Shown here: in pieces, positions 7,559 through 15,214 of the stretch | Position numbering within the stretch: the first letter of the stretch is position 1 | Layout of the letters: each line of letters opens with the position of its first letter | Assembly (NCBI GenBank): GCA_036822015.1 | Contig: DAISIL010000035.1 | Span: forward strand, 1-33,923 | Reading direction: 5' to 3' | DNA length: 33,923 bases | Source: DAISIL01 sp036822015 | GTDB lineage: Bacteria; Bacteroidota; Bacteroidia; Cytophagales; Bernardetiaceae | The notes under the pieces: model-generated | The model's database searches: none | Seen by the model: the letters and a program-made list of their open reading frames with translations, nothing else | What the model was told of the DNA's origin: nothing | Program-made: the position numbers and the translations under genes

Positions 7559-8140
7559 CTATGAACCCTGACTGCTTTCATTTTGTTTCAATTTCCAACT
7601 ACGAGACGGAACATCAAAATAACTGCGTTCATCAGGAAATTCGATGTACTCTTCTTTTCCAGAATATTGTGGATAATAGGGAGATAAGTCCTCATTGCGG
7701 CACATCTTACCAAAAAGCAAAAGTGCCTTAGATGTAAGCTGCTCTTCGGTCATTTTCCAGGTCCGAAAGACCTCTTCATAATAAGGAATTGTATCTGATT
7801 GAAGGACAAGTTTTAGTCCGATGGCTACTCGCTTTTGGTACAAGCTAGGTGCTATGCGACTAAGCAGCAAGAATACAGTATCGGATTTTTGGTGGTAGGC
7901 TTCAAAGCGATATTTTTCTCTGGCCTGCTCTTGATAGTAGGCATCGAAACGGGATTCAAATTTGTCTTGTTCCTTTGCCTTTTTGGGGCGTTTGCCCACG
8001 TATCGAATGATACGGTATTTGATCTGCTCCTGCTCCTCTGGGCTAATGTGCGCAAAACTGTAATCATTCTTGCCCTCTTGTTGGCAAGCAATGCTTACCA
8101 AAAAACTAATCATCACACAAAAAATAACGATCAATCGCAT
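7559..8140 (-). CDS. Small lipoprotein-like protein of unknown function
   Basis: 193 residues from the ATG at 8140. The longer open frame (to 8269) would run through the terminator and into the preceding gene, so it is rejected. The N-terminus MRLIVIFCVMISFLVSIAC is a signal sequence with a plausible lipid Cys at residue 19 followed by QQEG, that is, without the acidic run seen in the beta-helix lipoprotein at 8221. The body is charged and helical (SPEEQEQIKYRIIRYVGKRP) and ends with an acidic/aromatic stretch (EEYIEFPDERSYFDVPSR). I believe similar proteins occur in other Bacteroidota but know no function. The three-base gap to the TonB receptor gene suggests an accessory role for that receptor. 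Confidence 0.75.
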   Translation of the reverse strand: MRLIVIFCVMISFLVSIACQQEGKNDYSFAHISPEEQEQIKYRIIRYVGKRPKKAKEQDKFESRFDAYYQEQAREKYRFEAYHQKSDTVFLLLSRIAPSLYQKRVAIGLKLVLQSDTIPYYEEVFRTWKMTEEQLTSKALLLFGKMCRNEDLSPYYPQYSGKEEYIEFPDERSYFDVPSRSWKLKQNESSQGS

Positions 8141-8152
8141 GGCTACTGGATG

Positions 8153-8196
8153 AAAAAGCCTTGCAAGGCTACCCGTGATGGTCGGCTTTGCAAGGC
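8153..8196 (-). terminator. Rho-independent terminator after the beta-helix lipoprotein gene
   Basis: Read on the minus strand, GCCTTGCAAAGCCGACC pairs with a nearly complementary second arm (GGTAGCCTTGCAAGGC) around a six-base loop, giving a stem of about 16 pairs, followed by five T. It lies 24 bases past the stop of the gene at 8221 and just before the small lipoprotein start, so it separates the two transcription units or acts as a partial stop between them. Confidence 0.8.
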
Positions 8197-8220
8197 AATG
8201 AAAAAAATCTTTGAAAAACT

Positions 8221-9621
8221 CTAGTAATTTCGGTTGAGCGGGTTGAAGTCTGCCCATCCGTCGGTCCAATCTGTGTTACCGAATGCGCCACGGAAAGAAA
8301 CCGTTTTGTCAAAGAATGCGCTTCGGTTGGCTTCATTGAACTTAGCATTAGTGAAAACAGCACCGCTGGTCAAAGAACCAGAAGTTACGGCAAGATTGGG
8401 ATTGGAAGGATAGTTTTGCACTGTATATTTGGCGAAGAAAGCCTGAGGATTCAATCCAAAAGGCGCATACGTATCATCACTAACCGTTCCGGCAACGGAT
8501 TGATTCGCACGATTCCAGTAAGTCTCCACAAAGCTAGCATCAGCACCTCCACCTGCGGCAAACTCACGACCTGGTACGATTTGGATGTTGTTTTCCAACA
8601 CACCACGTCCAGATTCATATTGCCCCTGTACGGAGGCCGTGTTCATGCGAATTCCGGTAGGAAATCCAGTGATGACACTATTGAAGATAGAGATCGCTGT
8701 ACGGCGGCGCAAATCCATACCGTGGGCGTTGTTACCGCTGATGCTACGTCCGGTGCGATCACGAGGTCCATAAACGGTAATGTTAGAAAAGGTTCCCGTT
8801 GTGTATGGCTGTACATCATTATCATTGGGTCCGTTATCACACTCAAAGGCGTTGGATTGCGACTGATCCGCATAAAACGGGTTACGTACCGCCACACCAA
8901 ACTGAACATTACCACTCCAGCCATAGTCGCAATCAAAATCATCGTCCCAGGTGGATGCTGACACAAAATATTTGCCATCCACGTTTCCACCAAACCACTC
9001 AAATCCGTCATCGCCACCATAAGAAACCATACAGTATTCCATTGTTGTTCCACGTCCAACACCACCCATCGTGATTGAATTGGTTTCGTTGTTGGGGGTA
9101 AGTTCAATTCCGGCATACTCTACGCGAAGGTAACGGATTGTTCCTGAATCGTCGTTGTCATTATCGCCACCAAAAACTACACTTGGCTCAATACCTTCAA
9201 TGACAGGATCTGGTTGGTTGGTACGCGCTCTACCAAGGATAACTAACCCCCCCCAGTCGCCACGGTCGCGCTCACCTTCATCTTGTGCCGATGTCATCAC
9301 CACGGGCGCATTTGCTGTACCCTGCACATTAAGTTTACCACCACGATTGATGATAAGTGTCGCACGGCTTCGTTTTTCGCCAAAAATGATCGTTCCGGCA
9401 GGAATAGTCAAGGTTTGTCCGTCATTGACAAAAACCTGTCCTTTGAGCAAGTACTTTTTGCTGGCATCTAGCGTTTGGCTGCTCAAATTTCCGGTCAGCT
9501 CTACAAGTTCGTTGCCTGGCTCAGGTGTTACCGTTACTTCGTCGTCGTCGTCGCTGCAACTTGCTCCGAAGAGCAAAGTAGCAATCAACAACATAGAAAA
9601 CAATTTTTGAAAATTCATCAT
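8221..9621 (-). CDS. Surface lipoprotein with right-handed beta-helix fold
   Basis: 466-residue lipoprotein. The signal peptide ends at LLFGASC with the lipid Cys at residue 22, followed by SDDDD, a strong match to the lipoprotein export signal that directs Bacteroidota lipoproteins to the outside of the outer membrane. The body (from about 40) has the glycine- and asparagine-rich repeats of a beta helix: GQTLTIPAGTIIFGEK, ATLIINRGGKLNVQGTANAP, IRYLRVEYAGIEL. It ends in WTDGWADFNP. Several acidic stretches (DNDNDDSG, DDDFDCDYG, DNGPNDND) could bind calcium; that is inference. I see no polysaccharide-lyase catalytic signature. The TonB receptor gene at 9783 lies directly upstream on the same strand, so it may act as the surface partner of that receptor, in the role SusD plays for SusC. 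Start taken at the first ATG (9621; 9618 is equally possible). Confidence 0.85.
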   Translation of the reverse strand: MMNFQKLFSMLLIATLLFGASCSDDDDEVTVTPEPGNELVELTGNLSSQTLDASKKYLLKGQVFVNDGQTLTIPAGTIIFGEKRSRATLIINRGGKLNVQGTANAPVVMTSAQDEGERDRGDWGGLVILGRARTNQPDPVIEGIEPSVVFGGDNDNDDSGTIRYLRVEYAGIELTPNNETNSITMGGVGRGTTMEYCMVSYGGDDGFEWFGGNVDGKYFVSASTWDDDFDCDYGWSGNVQFGVAVRNPFYADQSQSNAFECDNGPNDNDVQPYTTGTFSNITVYGPRDRTGRSISGNNAHGMDLRRRTAISIFNSVITGFPTGIRMNTASVQGQYESGRGVLENNIQIVPGREFAAGGGADASFVETYWNRANQSVAGTVSDDTYAPFGLNPQAFFAKYTVQNYPSNPNLAVTSGSLTSGAVFTNAKFNEANRSAFFDKTVSFRGAFGNTDWTDGWADFNPLNRNY

Positions 9622-9677
9622 CAAAAAAGATTTAGTGTTAAAAATGAGAATAAAAAAGGTAAAACAGTTTGTTGATA

Positions 9678-9712
9678 CAAAGATACAGTTCTTGGTTTTG
9701 GTTCATCCCAAA
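9678..9712 (-). promoter_or_regulatory. Predicted promoter of the beta-helix lipoprotein gene
   Basis: On the minus strand TATCTTTG (9685-9678) matches the Bacteroidota -7 element TAnnTTTG, with TTTG (9712-9709) 23 bases upstream as a -33 element, at the long end of the usual spacing. Transcription would begin about 50 bases before the start codon. This suggests the gene can be expressed separately from the TonB receptor upstream. Confidence 0.5.
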
Positions 9713-9782
9713 AAATCTTTACGGTTTTGTGAAGATATAAGTACAGACCGACTATCTGTTCACCTTTTGTTCACAATACCGG

Positions 9783-12647
9783 CTATTGCGCTATCCGCTT
9801 GTTTTTCTTGGGACGCATGGTATGGGCAAACGAAACGCTAAACTGCGTACCACGTCGGAACTGAAAAATAGGATCGTCCACATCATCAATCTTTGCATCG
9901 AGGTTGGAGTCCTGAAAGAAGCGGTATTTGGCATTGAGCAAATCTTGAATACCAAACTTGACTGCCGTGTTTTCGGAGAGTGATTTACTGATCGTCAGAT
10001 CTATGGCATTACGAGGTAATTCGTAGATCGTTGGGAAGTTCACATCACCCACAGCAAAAATACGCGCTCCTATAACATTGTAAGCCAGATTTATATCAAG
10101 TCCAGCATCAGAGTTGTTGTAATACCAAACAAAGTTGAGCATATAAGGAGATTGCCCTTGTAAGGGACGAACCTGATCCTGGGCTGTCGCGGCAGCACCC
10201 AAATCTACACGACTTTCAATCAGAGCAGCATTGAAAACGATCGACATATCTCGCAGGACGGGAACGAGGGTTAAATCACCAAAAGTCTTGCGAATCTCTA
10301 ATTCTACCCCATAGCTGTACGCGCTCTCAGCGTTGCCATACGTAAACTGCGGTTGTTCGGTCGTTACTTGCAGAAAAGATTCGATGGGGTTTCGGAAAGA
10401 CTTATAAAAACCACCGATGCTAATAATTTCACCTGGGTTGGGATAAAACTCCCATCGGGCATCAATATTTTGAATCGTAGCTACTTTTAGTTCGGGATTA
10501 CCCCTTACCCCTGACTCAAGATCAAAGTTGTAATAAACAAAAGGTGCTAATTCTCTAAAATCAGGACGATTTACAGTACTCGAGAATGCAGCACGAACCA
10601 AAGAGCGCTCTGATACATCCAGACTTAGATTAAGAAAAGGCAGGGGCGAAATCAGTTCTTGCCCCCCTCTAATGGGCCCAAAGTCATCACTTGATATGAT
10701 TTCCTGGTTGTTATACTCAACCCGCAACCCTCCAGAGGCTTTAAAACGATTGATCGGAATGACAGCACCGACAAAGGCCGCCAAAAGGGTGTTATTTCCT
10801 GTGTAAGTATCCGTAGGACGTGTTCCCTCCTCAATCACAAATCCATCTTGGTTGCTGATGTTTTCGGGAGAAAAAATCTGATCAAGGGGCAGGCGACTTA
10901 GACGCTGACCTTCATTGGGATCGAAGAATCCTGGATAAAGATAGGATACATAGCGGGCATTGAACTCACGCTCTTTATACTCGGCATAATAGCCCGTGCG
11001 CAAAATTGGACGCTCCTCACTTTCTTTTTGGCTATCCCCTAAGATGATTTCGTAGGTCAAGCCTTGAGACACACCAACCTCCTGAAAGGTAGAGAAGAAA
11101 CGCCCTGTTTCAAAGAGGTTTGCGCTGGGTGGCAGTTGCATCGTAAATGGGGCAGAGGTTTCTCGCAAGGTTGTATCACGGAAGGTACGAAAACGCCTAA
11201 AGTCAGGTTCGTTGCGTCCAATGTAATTCAAACCTACGGTCCAGTTGAGCGTTGTTCGGTTCTCTTTCAGCGTGTGTTTACCTTCCAATTGCCCAGTATA
11301 AATGGTTCGACTCATGTAATGGTACGAATAGTTGCGGAGGTCATCGTTAGGACGCTGCAAAAAGTCAAAGCCATTCCGGATCACACTTTCGTTTTCACCG
11401 ATCTGGGTAAACATGTTCCGAAACTCGATCACGGTATTATCGCCTAGTTCGGCACGCCAGTTGTGCAAAAATCCAATTCTGATGCTATTTCGGTGCATAT
11501 CATCCTGATAAGCAAAGCGTTGTTGGATCGGTCGGTCAGGATCAAAGAAGAAATAGCGAAAGCGGTCTATCTGTGCATACTGATAGCTGTTCGCGTAATT
11601 CAAGGAAGTAATGTTGCTAATCAGTGCATTGCCCCACTGAAATTTTCGGGCGAAAGAAACGCCCAAACTTATATCTGGTCTGGCACTACGGGTATCAAAA
11701 TCAAAGTTATTCGTCAGTGATCTTCCGGCATTCTGACGCAACTCAGATGCCCTTCCACTACCCTGCAGGGCACTGGTGCTTGGAAAATTACCCGGTAAGT
11801 CCCTGAATCCGTTGTCAAAACCCAAAAAGTCGGTCGGGCTACCTTCGCTGCTGATGTGATCCTGGAACGTTGTGCCAGCACGGTAGGCCGTTCCCAGGCT
11901 AATGGTCGTACTGTTTTCGTCCACGTTATTTTTAGTGAACACCTTTATCATTCCTCCGGCAAAATCACCGGGCATTTCCGGCGAACCTGACTTGTAAACC
12001 AACATGCGGTCTAAGGCACTGGTCGGAATCAAATCAAAAGCAAAAGAACGAATATCCACCTCCGTACTCGGAGCAATGACGTTGTTAATCATTACGTTGT
12101 TATAGCGATCACTCACTCCACGTACCATCACAAAGCGGTTTTCAAAGACCGTAACTCCCGGTACTCGCGTCATCGCCTGGGCGGCATCTCCATCTTGTGA
12201 TTTTTCGATTTGCTCCGATGAAAGACCATTGGCAACAGACTCGCTCTTACGTACCTCTTCGATCACGGCTACGTCGTTATCACTATCTCGAAAACCAATA
12301 ATTACCACATCATCAAGCTTTTCTACATCCTCCTCCAACCAGACATTGATAACCGTGATTTTGTTGGACTCTACCACTACATCGGTCATCCGTTGCTTTT
12401 TGTACCCTACATAAGAAAAAAGCAAGTTGTATTTTCCTGGCTTGATGTTTCGAAGGTGGTACTTGCCTTCGATATCGGATACTGTCCCGAGGCTAGTGCC
12501 TTCAATGACCACCGTTGCACCTACGACTTCATCACCGGTCTCATCTCCGATTTTTTCTGTAATCAAACCACGAATGGTTCCCGTTTGTGCCGAAGCAAGG
12601 GTTGTGAAAAGTAACAGAGCAACAAATAATGATATGATTTTTTGCAT
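9783..12647 (-). CDS. TonB-dependent outer-membrane receptor (954 aa)
   Basis: Outer-membrane active transporter. ATG at 12647 is preferred over a TTG at 12656. A signal peptide ends at TTLASAQ. A carboxypeptidase-D-like domain covers about 25-110 (GATVVIEGTSLGTVSDIEGK). The plug domain follows, with SQDGDAAQAMTRVPGVTVFE, RGVSDRYNNVMINN and the downstream MPGDFAGGMIKVFTK, signatures of a plug subfamily often seen with large receptors. The remaining residues form the barrel. The protein does not end on the usual aromatic residue; after FSVSFAHTM comes a basic tail PKKNKRIAQ. The next gene on the strand encodes a surface beta-helix lipoprotein, a likely functional partner. Substrate not determinable from sequence. 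Confidence 0.93.
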   Translation of the reverse strand: MQKIISLFVALLLFTTLASAQTGTIRGLITEKIGDETGDEVVGATVVIEGTSLGTVSDIEGKYHLRNIKPGKYNLLFSYVGYKKQRMTDVVVESNKITVINVWLEEDVEKLDDVVIIGFRDSDNDVAVIEEVRKSESVANGLSSEQIEKSQDGDAAQAMTRVPGVTVFENRFVMVRGVSDRYNNVMINNVIAPSTEVDIRSFAFDLIPTSALDRMLVYKSGSPEMPGDFAGGMIKVFTKNNVDENSTTISLGTAYRAGTTFQDHISSEGSPTDFLGFDNGFRDLPGNFPSTSALQGSGRASELRQNAGRSLTNNFDFDTRSARPDISLGVSFARKFQWGNALISNITSLNYANSYQYAQIDRFRYFFFDPDRPIQQRFAYQDDMHRNSIRIGFLHNWRAELGDNTVIEFRNMFTQIGENESVIRNGFDFLQRPNDDLRNYSYHYMSRTIYTGQLEGKHTLKENRTTLNWTVGLNYIGRNEPDFRRFRTFRDTTLRETSAPFTMQLPPSANLFETGRFFSTFQEVGVSQGLTYEIILGDSQKESEERPILRTGYYAEYKEREFNARYVSYLYPGFFDPNEGQRLSRLPLDQIFSPENISNQDGFVIEEGTRPTDTYTGNNTLLAAFVGAVIPINRFKASGGLRVEYNNQEIISSDDFGPIRGGQELISPLPFLNLSLDVSERSLVRAAFSSTVNRPDFRELAPFVYYNFDLESGVRGNPELKVATIQNIDARWEFYPNPGEIISIGGFYKSFRNPIESFLQVTTEQPQFTYGNAESAYSYGVELEIRKTFGDLTLVPVLRDMSIVFNAALIESRVDLGAAATAQDQVRPLQGQSPYMLNFVWYYNNSDAGLDINLAYNVIGARIFAVGDVNFPTIYELPRNAIDLTISKSLSENTAVKFGIQDLLNAKYRFFQDSNLDAKIDDVDDPIFQFRRGTQFSVSFAHTMRPKKNKRIAQ

Positions 12648-12685
12648 AACAATCAAATAGCCATTCTAGGTTTTGATGATTAGCG

Positions 12686-12693
12686 CAAAGGTA
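12686..12693 (-). promoter_or_regulatory. -7 promoter element upstream of the 954-aa TonB receptor gene
   Basis: TACCTTTG on the minus strand matches TAnnTTTG and lies 38 bases upstream of the start codon. No clear -33 TTG at 19-23 bases is present, so only the -7 half is supported. Confidence 0.45.
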
Positions 12694-12720
12694 GATGCGC
12701 AATGTTACTTTAAAATGAAC

Positions 12721-12780
12721 GATGGTTTATCAAATTTAATCAAAAAGTTAATAAATCGTTCTTCGTCCGCCTAAACCATC
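12721..12780. terminator. Possible weak terminator between the oxidase and the TonB receptor gene
   Basis: Nine-base arms GATGGTTTA (12721-12729) and TAAACCATC (12772-12780) are perfect inverted repeats that include the stop codon of the oxidase gene. The 42-base loop is large and there is no clean T run, so this is a tentative call. Confidence 0.25.
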
Positions 12781-13904
12781 ATCAACGCTGCCAGTTGCTG
12801 ACCCACAGCTGTCCCGGCGGCGACCCCCATTCCGTTGAGTCCGGCGGCGACATAGACACCCTCCGTATGGTGCCCCACGATGGGTAGAAGCTGATGATCC
12901 GTCCGAAAGGCCATGATCCCGGCCCAGCGGGACCGAATCTTTGGCAAGGGGCGATCCGGTAAGATGACCTCCCGCAGGAGGCTTTCTAGCCGAGATTGAA
13001 TGGCTGCTGTGGTCGTAAAGTCCGTCGTTGTTTCGGTCTTTTTGTCCAGATGCCGACCGCCGCCGAGCAGCACGCCGCCTTCAAAGTCCCTGAAATAAAA
13101 GTACCCCCGATCCAGATGGAACGTCCCCCGAAACGGCAAACCCGAGATCGCCTCCGTCAGTAGCACCTGCCCACGGCCAGGCAAGAGCGGCACATCAGGC
13201 AGCAGCTCGGGCGTAAAGGCATTGGTACAAAAAGCTACCTTCGGCGCAAAAAAATCTACGGACTCGGCCGTGAGCAGACGGATGCCGCCCGGGTATGCCT
13301 CCCAGCCTTGTACGTGGCAGCCCGTCAGGATTTCTCCGCCACGCTCCCGCACATAGCGCATCAGGGCAGAGATGAGCTTGCCCGTATGTAAGGCACCTTC
13401 CTGGGGGAGAGATACGATTTTAGCAATGTTTTTAAAGCCAAATGCTTCTTTCCGATCTAGTTTCAATAAAGATAATCCGATAGCCGCTTCTGATAACGCA
13501 TTGAGGGCATCCACGTACTCGAGATCGGGCAGATGCTGGGGAAGGAGAAGTTCATAGCCGCAGCCATGCACATAACCGATAGCAGCATCTCCGAGACGTT
13601 GGCGCAAGCCTTGCAAGCCCTCGTACTTGAGACGGAGGGCAGCGCGGAGGGCTTCGGGGCCGTACGCCCGTAGGTCAGCAGCCAGCTCGGAGAGCGACCC
13701 CAGGCAAGCAAAGCCCGCATTTCGGGTGCTGGCTCCCCGGGGGAGTAGCCCGCGCTCCAAGACCCGTACCCGCATCCGAGGATGTGCCTCCAGGAGAGCC
13801 GCCGCCGTCGAAAGACCCGTAATACCCGCCCCAACGATCAAGCAATCGCTATGCAGCAGTTCGCTTTGTTCCCAGATGCTGGTACTGTTTCTGCTTTGTT
13901 CCAT
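12771..13904 (-). CDS. FAD-dependent oxidoreductase, D-amino-acid/glycine oxidase family
   Basis: 377-residue flavoprotein of the DAO family (glycine oxidase, sarcosine oxidase, gamma-glutamylputrescine oxidase relatives), which oxidise an amine or amino acid to imine. The dinucleotide fold is at residues 20-50 (DCLIVGAGITGLSTAAAL, with the ribose-binding Glu in RVRVLERG). The signature RGASTRNAGFA at 56-66 is typical of the glycine-oxidase/PuuB branch. FYFRDFEGGVLLGGGRHLD, WAGIMAFRTDHQLLPIVG and the FAD-closing VYVAAGLNGMGVA complete the fold. ATG at 13904 is used; an upstream TTG (13961) would add 19 residues unrelated to the fold. Cytosolic, no signal peptide. It stands alone; substrate not resolvable. 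A decayed toxin-antitoxin locus lies just upstream. Confidence 0.88.
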   Translation of the reverse strand: MEQSRNSTSIWEQSELLHSDCLIVGAGITGLSTAAALLEAHPRMRVRVLERGLLPRGASTRNAGFACLGSLSELAADLRAYGPEALRAALRLKYEGLQGLRQRLGDAAIGYVHGCGYELLLPQHLPDLEYVDALNALSEAAIGLSLLKLDRKEAFGFKNIAKIVSLPQEGALHTGKLISALMRYVRERGGEILTGCHVQGWEAYPGGIRLLTAESVDFFAPKVAFCTNAFTPELLPDVPLLPGRGQVLLTEAISGLPFRGTFHLDRGYFYFRDFEGGVLLGGGRHLDKKTETTTDFTTTAAIQSRLESLLREVILPDRPLPKIRSRWAGIMAFRTDHQLLPIVGHHTEGVYVAAGLNGMGVAAGTAVGQQLAALMMV

Positions 13905-13965
13905 TTTTGAGGTCGCACGACACGAGGATGTTTCCTTATCCACCCAATTCTGAATCTCCAATTAT

Positions 13966-14121
13966 TTAGTTACTATTCTTTACACCAAATAGCAGTTCTG
14001 CCAAAGTTAGCTCGGAAATAAAATAGTTTTCAAAGCCTAGCTGTTTTATTTTTTCTCCGATTTCATACGCATTTTTGAGATAATGAATACAGATATTCGT
14101 ATCCAACAAAAACTTTTTCAT
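13966..14121 (-). pseudogene. Truncated PIN-domain toxin (VapC-like), N-terminal 51 residues
   Basis: Too short for a usual gene call, but the translation MKKFLLDTNICIHYLKNAYE followed by a helix and FISELTLAELLFGVKNSN is the first third to half of a PIN-domain ribonuclease. Both expected N-terminal acidic residues are present: Asp7 in LLDTNI and Glu42 in TLAELLFG. Full VapC proteins are around 130 residues, so the catalytic C-terminal half with the remaining acidic residues is gone. It stops at TAA and nothing PIN-like follows in any frame before the oxidase gene. Its ATG overlaps the TGA of the upstream reading frame (ATGA, 14118-14121), the coupling usual in toxin-antitoxin operons. Almost certainly an inactive remnant. 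Confidence 0.75.
14002..14034 (-). promoter_or_regulatory. Possible promoter for the FAD oxidase, inside the toxin remnant
   Basis: On the minus strand TAACTTTG (14009-14002) fits TAnnTTTG, with TTTG (14034-14031) 21 bases upstream. It points at the oxidase gene about 100 bases downstream. It overlaps toxin codons, so a chance match is possible. Confidence 0.35.
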
Positions 14122-14338
14122 AGGTTGATGTCTCGTTCTTCAAAGTACCTTGCTCCGTACAAGTCGCGCCTCTCTCCCCTTCTTGCCAACCGCCATAACT
14201 TGCCAGAAACCGCTCCTTGGTCTCTTTTTTCTCTTTCTACTCCCAAAGGCTTTGCAGGACTTGGGCAGCTTGTATATCCAACAGCCATTGGATGAGCAGC
14301 AGCCTGAGTCCTTCTGGGGTCATGGCAAAAAGCAACAT
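14118..14338 (-). pseudogene. Degraded antitoxin gene partnered with the VapC remnant
   Basis: Read from the ATG at 14338 the frame gives MLLFAMTPEGLRLLLIQWLL and then reaches a TAG at 14239-14237. Beyond the stop the same frame continues sensibly (KERFLASYGGWQEGE), then loses sense near 14165-14180, where a second frame picks up (RDLYGARYFEERDINL) and ends in the TGA that overlaps the toxin start. I read this as one former antitoxin of about 70 residues carrying one nonsense mutation and one frameshift. The ending resembles, from memory, the toxin-binding tails of Bacteroidota antitoxins (RSxRxFxxRxIxL). The family name cannot be fixed. An alternative is chance readability, but position and overlap argue for decay. 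Confidence 0.5.
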
Positions 14339-14341
14339 AAG

Positions 14342-14372
14342 TTGAGCTAACAAACTTAATGAAATATCTTTG
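14342..14372 (+). promoter_or_regulatory. Predicted promoter of argB operon
   Basis: TTG (14342-14344), a 20-base spacer and TATCTTTG (14365-14372) give a full Bacteroidota -33/-7 promoter. Transcription would start near 14379, leaving a leader of about 47 bases before argB. Confidence 0.65.
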
Positions 14373-14425
14373 TTTCTCCGAAAGGCTGCCTATCTTTTTT
14401 CTTTTCAAAATTTCACCTGGTTTAT

Positions 14426-15214
14426 ATGAGCGATACACCCCTACACATCATCAAAATTGGCGGGCAAGTCATCGACGATCCCGAGACCTGTAGTGCATTT
14501 CTGGAGGCACTGGTAGCTTTACCAGGGCATAAAATCCTTGTGCACGGAGGCGGCAAGATGGCCTCTCGTCTCACCCAACAACTCCACATCCAGTCCCAGA
14601 TGCACCAGGGGCGCAGGATCACGGATACGCCTACCTTACAAGTCGTTACGATGGTATATGCCGGATGGATCAACAAAAACCTCGTCGCCCAGCTACACGC
14701 CCTCGGCTGCCCTGCCATCGGACTTAGTGGAGCCGATGCCAACGCCCTCCAAACCCAAAAACGCCCACCTACCCCCATCGACTTCGGTTGGGTAGGTGAC
14801 CCCATACCCGAAGGTGTGAATACGGACTGGATCACCGATCTCCTGATTCAACAAAAAATGCTCCCCGTCTTTTGCGCCATCACCCACGACGGACAAGGAC
14901 AACTCCTCAACACCAACGCCGACACCATAGCGGCTACGCTGGCCACCGCCCTAGCCCAACGCTTTGCCGTCAGGCTCACCTTTTGTTTTGAAAAATCAGG
15001 TGTGCTGCTTGACCCCGAAGACGATAACTCTTGCCTACCCAGACTCACCCAAGCCCGCTACCGCGAACTCATCGCCGAGGGGCGCATCGCCGGCGGCATG
15101 ATACCCAAACTCGATAATGCCTTTGCCACACGAGCGGCCGGTGTGGCGGCTGTGCGTATCTGCTCGGCCACAGACCTTCAAAACCCCAACGCCGGTACGG
15201 CCATCAACCCATGA
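14426..15214 (+). CDS. argB: Acetylglutamate (acylglutamate) kinase
   Basis: 262-residue amino-acid kinase; phosphorylates N-acetylglutamate in the second step of arginine synthesis. The N-terminal glycine loop is IIKIGGQVIDD, the substrate/phosphate loop is LVHGGGKMASRL (about 38-49), GRRITDTPTL follows, and the nucleotide end shows LLNTNADTIAATLATAL and IAGGMIPKLDNAF. Length is normal. In several Bacteroidota arginine synthesis runs on N-succinyl rather than N-acetyl intermediates; which acyl group this enzyme prefers cannot be read here. The stop codon overlaps the argE-type gene start (ATGA, 15211-15214), so the pair is translationally coupled. Cytosolic. Confidence 0.92.
   Translation: MSDTPLHIIKIGGQVIDDPETCSAFLEALVALPGHKILVHGGGKMASRLTQQLHIQSQMHQGRRITDTPTLQVVTMVYAGWINKNLVAQLHALGCPAIGLSGADANALQTQKRPPTPIDFGWVGDPIPEGVNTDWITDLLIQQKMLPVFCAITHDGQGQLLNTNADTIAATLATALAQRFAVRLTFCFEKSGVLLDPEDDNSCLPRLTQARYRELIAEGRIAGGMIPKLDNAFATRAAGVAAVRICSATDLQNPNAGTAINP

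Noticed and set aside
8141..8269. N-terminal extension of the small lipoprotein gene
   Set aside because: It would cross a strong terminator and overlap the end of the beta-helix gene, and would place the signal peptide internally.
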